Shown: positions 1-10,800 of the stretch, in pieces
Layout: the number at the start of each line of letters is the position of its first letter
Numbering within the stretch: the first letter of the stretch is position 1
Assembly (NCBI GenBank): GCA_008931825.1
Contig: QXVZ01000573.1
Coordinates: forward strand, 1 to 26,043
Reading direction: 5' to 3'
From: Phallusia fumigata
Taxonomy: Eukaryota; Chordata; Ascidiacea; Phlebobranchia; Ascidiidae
Length of the DNA: 26,043 bases
Translations under genes and position numbers: made by a program
The notes under the pieces: model-generated
The model's database searches: none
Told to the model about the DNA's origin: nothing
The model's input: only the letters and a program-made list of their open reading frames with translations

Positions 1-135
1 AAATTTCTTCAAATTTTCACACATGATAAACAAGTATTTGAAGTTGCAAAATTATCCAGCAAAATTAAAATTTACCTGGGTCTAATTCATAACATTTGAC
101 CAGGTGCTGGGTCAAAATTTGCCCATTTTTTTCAG

Positions 136-1814
136 GTGAGAGAAGTCTTAAACTCTGGTGCTTATGACTTGGTAGCAGTCCTACCGAGAACAGAAAAGTT
201 GTTTCATTCTTGCTGCACGGAATATAACATTGACATAATCTGCATCGACGGAAGTGAACCACTGCCATACATTCCAAGACACAATGCCATTAAAGCAGCT
301 GTATCCCGTGGATTGTTTTTTGAAGTAGGTTGCAAGACTTAAAATATCTATAATTTACACAATAAAAGCAATATGTAGAAGTTTCAATACTATTAGTCAG
401 TGGTTGGCAAACTGTGGCGCTTGGCCCAAGCATGGTGATAGCGCAAAAACATAAAAGACTGTTGCACCATCTGTGACATGAAATAAATTGTGGTGGAACA
501 TGCAATTCCAGGAATGCACAAGTACCAGAGTAATGTGAATACTGCATCATATTTGTATATTAATGATATTACCCATGTGTAATAAATCGAATAATTTTGG
601 TTAATATTGAAATTAGTTTTTAGTTATGTCACATTAGCTTGTATGAAATATTTCACGCCTCATGGGCCTCCAGTTGGGACTGAATGTAAAGTCAAGCTCC
701 AGTAGTTCTAAAACTGCCAAACTATCAAACTTTTAATTTTAGGTTTAATTAAACTCAAATCGAAAAAGTCGAAGCCATGCCTCATGTTTCCAAGCAGTTG
801 CTTGGCCATTGTGTAACCAGTTTTTCTGTAGTTTATGTCCAGTTGTGGCAGCGAACAAATGACGTGAGGCATGGTAACTTTACATAAAAAATGATCAAAT
901 TGTGCTGTTATATGCAGGTATGCTATGCCCCGATGATACGAAACAACACAGTTCGACGACACACGATTAGTAATGTGCAAAAGTTTACCGAGTTTTCCAA
1001 GGGAAAAAACCACATCATGTCCAGTGCCGCTCAAATACCGATGGAAGTTCGAGGACCGTAAGTATTTTTGTATGTAACTGAATTTCACTATGTGAAGCAT
1101 ACACTTGTTTGGGAAGGGCTTTAAAGCCTGTCGTTATTTATAGAAGTACTGGTGCATACAAAGACAGGCATATTACATAGAAGTTTATTGGATTCATGGT
1201 CCGCCAATACTTTTTTATAGGCCTACTGTACACAGTACAAGACACTTTGTGGTTATGGCTACATGATTCAGAACATAAAACCTTATCTGAGAAACATATG
1301 TCAGTGTAAACATGCTCTTGGCCTGGTATTGGATATAACAAGTATATCTCTACATGCAGTTTACATGTTAGTTCCACAGTGAACATGAACATCACAAAAT
1401 GTTTGTAAAACTTCTTCCTAAGAGGTCCACTGGGTTTTGGTGGATATTTTGGTTGCACTAAAAATCTTTTTGATAAAAAACGATCCCAGTTCTAAACATA
1501 AATCTTTAGGACAGAAAATTAGGTTTGCTTATTTGTCATAACTTTTTTCTGTTTGCTACAGGTACGATGTGGCAAACATCAACATGCTTTTCTGTGTTGC
1601 AAAAAATGTTGTCACACATACAGTGTCAAAAAATTGCCGGGCTGCTGTGGTGCATGGTTTTTCACGCAAGACAGCTAAATATGCGATCCACGTTCAAAAG
1701 AAGAGTCCAGAAACGGAGGGAGGTGGTGTTGATGAAGTAGAAGAAAAAAAATTGAAAAAACAATGCGAAAATGTATTAAATTCACCACCATTAAAGAAGA
1801 AAAAAGTTGAATAA
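136..1814 (+). CDS. RPP30: Ribonuclease P/MRP protein subunit p30, 3' part of gene (three exons)
   Basis: The protein is a core subunit of nuclear RNase P and RNase MRP, which trim the 5' leader of pre-tRNA and process rRNA. Exons are 136-324, 918-1057 and 1562-1814 (stop TAA 1812-1814), with phases 0 then 2 and canonical GT/AG ends. The 192 visible residues follow the p30 family: DLVAVLPRTEKLFH at the start, RRHTISN and KGKNHIMSSAA in the second exon, EVRGPYDVAN across the second junction, then NCRAAVVHGFSRKTAKYAI. These belong to the C-terminal two thirds of the p30 TIM-barrel-like fold. The tail is lysine-rich and ends in a KKKK run, possibly a nuclear localisation signal. The family is usually about 270 residues, so roughly 75 N-terminal residues are encoded upstream of the window. 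GTG at 136 is an internal valine, not a start: a polypyrimidine tract and AG precede it directly. Identity is sure; exon ends are read by eye. Confidence 0.95.
325..917 (+). other. RPP30 intron with a possible hAT-type terminal sequence
   Basis: This intron lies between the first and second RPP30 exons seen here (donor GTAGGT, acceptor TATGCAG). Near 399-425 it has CAGTGGTTGGCAAACTGTGG, which resembles the terminal inverted repeat of hAT-family non-autonomous elements. I do not see a matching inverted end, so this may be a fragment. Reading frames on the - strand that overlap exon 2 are antisense shadows. Confidence 0.35.
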
Positions 1815-2161
1815 CATTTTTAGTTGTGTATTTTTGTAAAAAAAGGGTGATAGGTTAGGTTTTGGATTGATTGACCCCTGAAAGGTTCAACTTCCTATTT
1901 CTTCATAAATTCCTTGACATTGCAGTTGCTTAGTTTCAAAACCCAGATGTAGCTCTAACTAAAAACAAGTGTGTTTAACGTTTCGTAAAGCAGCATCATT
2001 GTCAATCTGTTTAATCTGAATCCACACCAAAAGCAGAACTCCAAATTGACCTTCAAGGTTTTTTATTTTACTTGGAGAAAGAAATGAAGCAACGAATGAC
2101 AAAAACCGAAAAGAAATAGTTCTGAAAAAAAGTATTGAAACTTGGGTCTACAAAAGACAAA

Positions 2162-2167
2162 AATAAA
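2162..2167 (+). promoter_or_regulatory. Possible polyadenylation signal for RPP30
   Basis: An AATAAA hexamer lies downstream of the RPP30 stop codon. It is the first canonical hexamer I found after 1814. In AT-rich DNA such a match is common by chance, so this is a weak call. Confidence 0.3.
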
Positions 2168-3367
2168 AAGGCACATGGCATTAAAAATCATGATGCAAAA
2201 ACAATAAGAGGCAAGAAAAAAATATGCTTTACAGAGTTTGAAGTTCTTTAGAAATGACTAAATACGATACGACCTTGTTTATTTGAATGCTAAACAACCA
2301 AATACCATGTGTTTGATGCAAACTGTTGGAAGAGTTTTTTCTAAATTTTTCCATTCTAAATCTTTAAACCTTGCAATGACAACACAAAAATGGTAAATTG
2401 GTTAAATTCAACCTGCATAAAATTGCAGTCTATGGCACGCATTTCAAAGCAAAAATTATGTACGGTTGCAAAAGCTTATCGCTCATAGTTTCAAATCAAA
2501 CGGAAATCTCTTACTTTATATCTGAGTGCAAACAAAGTCCTAAACTTTGTGCTCAGCGACTCAAGTCTTTGAAGTGGTGCAAATGTCCAAGTCAATATTA
2601 CAAATTAAGTTCAAAGAAAAATACGCCACTTTTTGAGGCATTACAACCCAACAGTCATAGTGTTTTACACAAAACTGCTGAAAAGTAAAAAAAAATTCTG
2701 TTAGATCAAATTTTGTGACTCAGATCGAATCAAGCATGTTGAGGGCAGTGGCTTGCATTGTTGGTTTGCTATTTGAACACATAAAAATTACTTTCCAGGA
2801 ATTACAGAAGGGGTACAAGAACTGATGAGTGAGGTCAAGGGGTTCAAGGTTAAGTGTCCACTTGTCTATTCCATGACTCTGGTCATTACAACACTGCAAA
2901 GTAGAACGAATAACCAAGGTCTGGCTGGTTAGTGAAGTCGATGGTACAGTGATAGGAGGAAATCAAAATTTGAAGCACTCTCACTAGCATAAGTGGGTCG
3001 TTAAAATTACACGAAAACAACATTGCAAAATATGAGCTCTGCACCCATAAAATGATCGTACCTTTGTACACCCTGGAACTGGAAAAACTTGTCTCTATTG
3101 GGCATCAATAAAGACTTTAACAACATGGATTACACATCACTTAATTCTGTCATTGTGACCAACCAGGACAAAAATGAAACAAAGAATATCCTGAGCTTTA
3201 TGGGTACAAGGTCTTCTTTTAAAGGTAATGTGCCCTTCAAACTATGAGTTTGAGGATTTTGGCACAACTGCTGACCCAGGAAAAGGCAGTTTCATCATAA
3301 AGACAAAGGATTATTAAAATGATTCCTGTCCAGGTCTACAATTCACAGTTTTAAATAGTCTCAATAA

Positions 3368-3470
3368 GAAGATACTAGCCAGTATTTGTGTGTAAAACAT
3401 TTTCTACGATGACAACTGTGTTTGTTGAATTGTAAAAAATATTTTACACACAAGTGCTGGTTTGTATTTC
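3368..3470. repeat. Foldback (MITE-like) element, family A, copy 1
   Basis: The left arm reads GAAGATACTAGCCAGTATTT then GTGTGTAAAA. The right arm is its near reverse complement and ends in TACAAAC on the opposite strand. Arms of about 30 bases flank a spacer of roughly 40. The same arm sequence occurs at 19875-20001 inside the kinesin gene, so this is a dispersed inverted-repeat element and not a gene-specific hairpin. No coding capacity is seen. Confidence 0.8.
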
Positions 3471-3673
3471 ATTCAACCCATCTCACAATAGCAATACATG
3501 TAGTAATATACAAAGAACTCTGTCATAGGCCTCCTTGAGGGTACCCTCATAAGCATGTAATTATGCAAAGTATATTTTAAAATGAAGTTTCCAATTGCTT
3601 GTTTTAGTAGGCCTTTTTAAACTAAAAAAACAAACCTTTACTTTTTAGCAGCTGTCTACCAGATTAACATCTT

Positions 3674-4841
3674 TCAATTGGCTGAACTCTCGGCTGTTGC
3701 AAGGTCAGAATCTGCTGCTTTTTTTGGCCACAGTTCGCTGATCGGCACCAAGTCCTTTATTCGCTTAGCGCTTCCAATCAGATCGCGCTCCTTCATGGCT
3801 TCTAACAAATACTCGGACATTTTATACCAGCGCTGGTCAACTATCCTCGCCTCGTTGGGAGCAATCAGACAACTGGCCAAGTTATTGCGAACTTCAAGAA
3901 GTGTCGTCTTGTCATCCATGCAATCCTGTATCTCACTCTGCAGAGCATCGCATAGTGCTCGCTCCTCCTTTTCATCGACCTTAGCTGGGCTCTCCGTCTC
4001 GCCACTAAGGGTCAGGCAGGAGTAGTTTTCCTTTTTTATGCACTCTATAGAGTTTTCGTCAGCCTGGGCGCAAACCACGGCACTCAAAAGCCTGAAAAGC
4101 AGGTCGCAGCTGCCCAAAGCTGCGTGTCGCGTTTCCCTGCCGAAGAGGTTCTCGTACTTGAACCCGACCACCTTGCAGCGAAAACTCCGCGTCACCATGA
4201 CGTCATCGATTGTGACGTCACCGATCGGTAGCTGTGGGCGGGAGGCGAGAAAAACCAGCGCCGAAGCGATGTCGACGCAAAACTGAATGTTGACGATCGG
4301 TGGGGGGTAAAACTGCCGCTGACGTAGGTGTGTAAGAAAGGGGAGGAGATCCATGCCGTCCACATGTTCTAAAACCGCGCCGAACGCGCCCAACCAGCAA
4401 CTGTAGCCGATCACGTGGATGAGGTTTTCGTGGCAATAGAGATGGAAGTGTTCCACTCCATCTGTCAGGCTGTGTGAGAAAATTAGCAGCTAAGGTAACG
4501 CTCGGGTCTCGTACAATAGATTTACCTGAATTTGGAAACTCGACCAATTACTGAAGCACCCCTCCAAAATATTTGAAGCGACAAACACTTCGGTTTTTAA
4601 GAAACAAACATGCAAATATTCCATTTGCTAGGTCATACATTGTGATGTCATAATACACAAAACCAACTCACATTTTCAATTCCTCCATAACTTGGTTTTG
4701 GTTTCCGACGAGTTCCTTGCATTTGACAGCGACATTACCATACAAGTTGTGCCAAACTTTTCTCACAAAAGGAAAACGGCCGGATACAAGATGTTCTTTG
4801 CTAGATAGAAGATCGTTGGATGCCAGAAACGACATCATTGC
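3674..4841 (-). CDS. Pseudokinase domain exons of the unrecognised gene (residues about 589-909)
   Basis: Exon 4672-4841 carries the N-lobe. The glycine loop is degraded (VSGRFPFV), then VAVK keeps the beta3 lysine (Lys628), and a helix-C glutamate is present (Glu641/642). Exon 3674-4469 continues with HENLIHVIGYS, a beta5-like AVLEHVDGMDLL, and CVDIASALVFLAS, as in tyrosine-kinase-like C-lobes. The catalytic loop reads IGDVTIDDVMVT: the HRD aspartate position is kept (Asp729), but His and Arg are lost and the metal-binding Asn is Asp. The DFG motif is GFK (747-749), so the magnesium-binding Asp is gone, and I see no APE motif. Catalysis is therefore unlikely; nucleotide binding through Lys628 is possible. 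The last ~130 residues are acidic then basic, with no clear domain. The last exon is markedly richer in G+C and CpG than its surroundings. Confidence 0.8.
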
Positions 4842-7800
4842 CTGTCGAGATGTTATGTTACAATGTCAGTAAGCAGTGAAATAAAATAGCTGTTTCATTT
4901 TTAAACATTTTCAATATTCGGTGGCACATCTCAACCTGTGTTTTGCGCCAGGCCTTTCGAAGATGATACTTTCTATTAGGATGTTACAAAATTATAAACA
5001 CACAGTGAAAAAAGTTTGGATTGGTGAATTGTCTAACTGTTGTAATGCTAAAAATATGCAAAAATTTGTCATGGATAAAATATTTCCTCCTCAAAAAAAG
5101 TTTTGATAGGTTACAGTAACAATGCGGCACATGAGCTGCGGGTCACTGCATATGGAGTTCAACAAAAAGAGGAAAAAGTCTGACAGACCTCTACCTTGTT
5201 GATCATGCGCTTCTCGCTTTCAAAAACATCCACTTTTGCTTCCGTTGCTCGGATTTCCTAAACAAAGCACGTTTACGATAGCAAGGTTATTGTTATCGCT
5301 CAATTAATTGCATAAATCCCACAACATAACAATTTGCCCATGCAATATATAAAAATTGTGGTAATTGTGTACTGTGGAAAAAACTAACCCTGATGCTAAA
5401 TTACCTTAAACAAGATTTAAAACACTTTTAGAATGTTTGTGAACGTGATTTAACTTTTGGCACATTTTTCCACAAAAACTCAAACATTATCTCCACCTGT
5501 TTCAAGTCAAATATTTCCTTGTACTTTTCCTTGTATTTATTCATTTCTTTTTTCAGTCTGTCGCCATTTTCTTTCGCTGCCTTTTTACTTAGTTTCAGCA
5601 TAGACAATGCAACAGAGCAGGACTGCCCATGTAATGACTTGAATTCCTGAGTGGTTGTCACTTTTTCAACCTGAAATGAATTTTAACAAATTTCGGTGTT
5701 AGCATGTCAACAAAAAAACAAGTCATAAAATACGATTAGATGCTTTGCGATGTGGAAATTAGCAAAATATAAAACTCCTAGATGTTTTTCTTTCATAAAT
5801 TAAGCTGTTTTAAAAATACCATATTTTGGGGGCATTCAGAATGTATAATGAATGTAAACATTTGGGGCCTGCGAGTTACTCCCGATAAGGTAAGAAGATT
5901 TTATTGTAGAATTTCAGATGTTGTGTGTCATTTGTGAAAATAAAGGATAACTTTTTAAGCAAAAGTGGGAAACAGACTTGTTTTAGGCAGTAAAAAAACT
6001 ATATCAGGTTAAACAACATTTGCTTTCTTACCCCTTTGTTCATTAGTTGTTGATATTGGGCTGCCATCTGTTTTTTATTTTCAGCATTAGCAGCATCTTG
6101 CTTTAGCTGAAAAATATTAACAAGAATTTACATGGAAATATTAACAAAAACATAAAATAGCAATTATTGAAACAGATTTGAAGAATTTTTTAAAACAATA
6201 AAGTAGCATTTCGGACAAACAGTTTGTCAATAGGCATAGGCGTCGATTCCCGGGGTGGCGGCCACCCCACTGGAAATTTCTGGGGTGGCAGCCATTATAA
6301 AATTTCCTGGATTGTTGCTTGCTCCAACACGAGGATTTTCTGAAGACTTGTTTACACAAAACACATGCGAGACAAGCGATGCAATTTTTTTACGTTCGTT
6401 AAACATTGCAAGATAAAGTCCCGTTTTGTGCGTCTCTTGTGCTATAAGCACTGATAATATTAGCGATAACAGAGTGTATAGTATCGCTATAAACTAACAT
6501 GCGTCTGTTGTGTAATTTTATCACGTGTCAGACCATTTGGATTTCATCATTGCGCCACCCCACACGAAAAAATTTGCTAAAAATTCGACGCCTATGTCAA
6601 CAGGCAATGATAAAATTAGGAACAGAAGCCACACACTTGAAGAGTAACTAATTTAAAAACTGCCAGAGAACTTGTATGGAGTGAATACCTTGTATTGCAA
6701 ATGTTTCTCTATGCAGTGATAATGTCAACGGTGATTTTCCAAATGTTTGCAATACAATGTATCCACTACATACAAGTTCTCTGGCAGCTATGAATTTAGG
6801 TAAAAAATATCTCCTTATCTTTTAAATCAGAAAAATACTTGCAAGGCATAGAAACAAACAGATCTTCGACCTGCAAGGTGTTACACACATAAAAAACAGA
6901 CTTGCCTTGAACACAGTTTGATAAAACAGTTTTTCCTCTTCAACTTGATCTGTAAACTTTATTTCCATTGTTTTTCTTGTTGGTTGGTCACCCCAATACT
7001 CCGAAGACGTTAGAATTTTCCTTCCAGATTTCACACTTCGTTTGTGACTCTCGTCAAACGGCAGGTCAATGTTGTTCAGAGATTCCTAGCAAAATGTATT
7101 TTTGCTAAATTTCAGACCTGAGTTTCTCAAACAATAACCAAAGCATAAGTTTCCAGGGTTTAAATGATGATATTTGGGTAAATTTTGCTTATAACTAGGT
7201 TTAGCCTAAAATACAGGTTTCTTAATACATACACACTTTTACAGCCATGATCATTTTTGATAGAACAGATAAAATTAATAAAGTACATTTTCAAAATTCC
7301 AGGAGCCCCTACGTGCCGGAACCCAATTGGTGGTCATATTTGCCAAAGTTCCTATTTCAGTACTGCATAAATTTCGGTCCTGTTTCTAATATAAAATACT
7401 AAATCATTTGCTTACCTTCATTGTGTCCCTGTAACTGGTCACCGCTTGTGTTGAATGTCGTTGAGTGCATTCTAAAAATATGTTTCGATTACTGTATGCC
7501 ATGCTTACAAGATGCAGTATACCGCTATCGACTAGCTAGGAGCCATTAGTTCTAAACCTGGAAGAAATTTCTTTCCAGGAAGTAATTTATAAGTTTAGTT
7601 GAGAAATTTTTCATATTACAATTTGGATGTTCATGATGAGTGAAGTATTTCTTTTTTATTGTTACTTTATATCACTTCTTGTCTAGTGATCTTTCATACT
7701 GTGAGTCAACATTGGCTTACATGAAAGAGGTTTGGTGATCTTCATGATGCAATGTGCACATACGATTCATTAATAGTGTATTTAGATGTGTTTATTGATA

Positions 7801-10800
7801 ATAAAGTAGATGGTGGTATGTTGGTATCAGGAGAACAATAAAATATCAACAAAATCACATAGAAAACAAACCTGTTTTGTTTCCACAGTATCTGCTTCTT
7901 TCACCATCACATCTTTCATATTATCCATGTACGAGACAAAACGACCCATGCGCAATTCTGCAATCAAAAAAAAAGGAAATGTGTGTGTGATTCAATCAAA
8001 GAATGCATCAAAATAACCTTTGTACAAGACTTTGCGTGTTAAAATCAAGTTGTAAATCGGTCACTTAAGTCATTTACTTTAATAAATATAGAAGTTTATA
8101 AAATGTTGTGTTTTAGGGGCCTGTTGGTTAACAGAATGGCTAACTGGGGTTAACAGTGGTCAGTGCAAAACTTCAGATGCCCATTTGTGTGAAAACCGAT
8201 TCTTTCTTGATCAAAATGACCACAAGAATAATCTCTTTTTAGTACATTTCAAAAAACCTTCGTAATCTCCCAAAAACTTATTTTGTTGACTAAAACTCTG
8301 AAGTAATTTGTTGTTTGTTTGTTGTTTTGGGAGAAAATTCTTACCCCAATTTTCTGTGGGATATTCTTCAAAATGATTTTCTTCCAGGTAAGACTTAGCT
8401 GCATCGCGTGCTGAAACGTATTGTTTCGAAACGTCATCGATGGATCGCATGACACCTGTACATTCCTGTTAGATCAAAGAATGGAAATCTTTTTTCATGA
8501 GTGACCTGAATTTGATGATGCTCATAAAAAGCCCAACAATAGGGGCTTCTAAGTGCTGGTCGGCAATTCACCAATCTAAACTCTAGTTAGAATACTTACT
8601 GTGCATTTATGATGCTATATAACGTCACAGTGGAAATTATCATGTTCAAAACACTGTCCTGGCGCAAAACACAGGTTGAGGTGTGCCTCCGAATTTTAAA
8701 AGTTTAACGTCACTACAAAAGGTTGTGGGTCACTGTGAGATCTGACTGACATTCAGCCACTTCTTATCAAATAAAAAGAACTTACTCGCATTCTATGTTG
8801 AAATGTGGAAATCGCTTTTTGGAACACTCCATCCATATCTTCTTCATGCTAAAAATTGTGGAAAGTTTAATTATGCTGAAATTAAGTTCAAATTGTTACA
8901 AAGCCTATAATATACACAACTGCATTTCTGGCAACTAATAATTTCAATAGGCCATGTTGTACAAATGTAATAATGCTAAGGGCTTGATAAACTAACAATG
9001 CCCAGTTACATGTTGTATAAATAATCCTCTAATCTCCCTTTACATTAAGATCTGGTGCTTTAGCAGATTTATTGTTTGTCACCCAACAAACAGACTAAAA
9101 TCGCTTTATTATTCTCTGTTGTAGATTGTAATCATAAATCATAGGAGTTGGCTAAATCTGACCTGGGAGACGTTTGATTTCAAATTAGTGCTTCAACCCA
9201 ATTCATTTTCTTTTACTTTTTTTCCTTTGACTATTTTACAACAAAATTAGTGAAACCAATTTCATTTAGGTCCATTATAATGGCGCGACTGATTCTTGTC
9301 AAAATTTTTTTATTAAAGCATCTATCAAATTTTTCACACTAAAAAAATCTTACCCAAAAAAGCAAAAAGTTTGCCCCTTGTAGCATGAACAAATACTCAC
9401 CTTTGGAATGTCTTTGCTTTTTGCTTGACCACGAGTGGTGGCTGCTTTTGCCTTCAACAGTTTGGCCTTAAAAACATCCTTTTTAGTACCTTACACAAAA
9501 TACTAATGTAAAAAATATGCTATCCCCGGCTTGGTGATTGTTTTAATGCAACAATGTCTCTACAATTTCTTTCACCAACCGAAATAAACTCAACTCATCT
9601 ATATTACAGTCTAAACCAGTTTTTCTCAACATTTTCTTGTACCACTCCCTCAACAGGTGATTTGAAATTGCCCCCCCAATCGACAAAACTAAAACAAATC
9701 TATTTTATCAGCATTAAAACTTGCTGGATCAGTGTAAGTAAATAAGAAGTAGCCAATATTATTCTATTGGTCAACTGAAGAGACATATGACAAAATTTGT
9801 CTTGTCGTTCTATTTTGTTGTAAGTGCCCCCTAATCACTAATTTACTCATTTAAACGTTTATCAATTTATAAATGACAAAAATACTTATTCACTTGTGCT
9901 GAATGTAGCTTATGGACTTGGCAAACCTACCCTTTCAGCTTTGAACTCTCCTTCAAACATTAATCCATACATGGAGAACCCTTTGAGCATCGAGGCACTT
10001 CCCCTTTGAAACCAGTCCAGTTGGCAGAATTCCTTGTGGAAACTGTCGGTTTGTTTTTGGACCAAGGAATTTGCTCGTTCCACGATGTCTTCGTATTTTG
10101 TTTCTAGGGTCATGTTTCTGATTCCCTACATAATAACAGGCAATTGAAACTAGGATTTAATGCTGCTGTTTTTTGAAATTTTATGTTTTGCGGGCCTGTG
10201 AGTTAACCGATGGGTCAAAACTGGGACAAAAGTTTAGGTAAACAACTTCAGATACCCATCTATTATGTGTACAGACTTTTTCTTGACCAAATAGGAGGAA
10301 AATATTAGTGCAAGATACAACAAAATCTATGAAAACTATAAGTGCCTTTAATAGCTGTGGGATATTATGACATCGCACATATATGATGTAGCAATTAGTC
10401 AACATAATTTTGCACAACTAAAATATTCCCAAATTATTTGGCAAATTATGTTTGTTTGGTAAAATTAGCCACTACAGCAGGGAAGTGTTTAAAGATTTCA
10501 AATTTTTCCTCAATTTTTGCCCACAAAGGGCATCAAAAATGATACTTCCCACTAAATACACAGAAACCTGGCCCATCAAATTAATATGTACAAACCTCTG
10601 TGATGTATTGGGCATAGTTTTTAATCCAATCTTCGATGCAGGAAAAATATGCATGGCGAGCAGTGTGCTGAAAAATGGAAGAGTATATTTGTGCACAAAT
10701 AGGTAACTTTTGCTGGGGACATAACCGTATGAATAAGTTAATGTCTAGTGATTTGTTTTTACTGATAAAACATTTTAAGTGACAACTAATTCCTCCTAGG

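Larger units (their letters stand above)
1815..3673. other. Convergent intergenic region between RPP30 and the pseudokinase gene
   Basis: It holds both 3' untranslated regions and AT-rich spacer. An AATAAA at 2162-2167 could serve RPP30, although it is about 350 bases past the stop codon. A 96-codon open frame at 2398-2688 (+) has no domain, no family resemblance and AT-driven composition, so I do not call it a gene. The only structured element is the foldback repeat at 3368-3470. I found no convincing polyadenylation signal for the - strand gene between 3480 and 3673. Confidence 0.6.

Noticed and set aside
708..1100. 130-codon open frame on the - strand
   Set aside because: It overlaps RPP30 exon 2 in antisense and has no domain-like sequence.
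2398..2688. 96-codon open frame on the + strand
   Set aside because: No recognisable domain, AT-driven composition and no neighbouring exon that would join it.
3678..4547. Several overlapping frames on both strands around the last pseudokinase exon
   Set aside because: They are shadows of the G+C-rich exon 3674-4469, whose - strand frame carries the kinase motifs and joins in phase upstream.
7722..7740. A 19-base micro-exon to repair phase between exons 7872-7957 and 7416-7535
   Set aside because: It would create a TAA at the junction. Extending the second exon to 7535 from the CTCCTAG acceptor restores phase without it.
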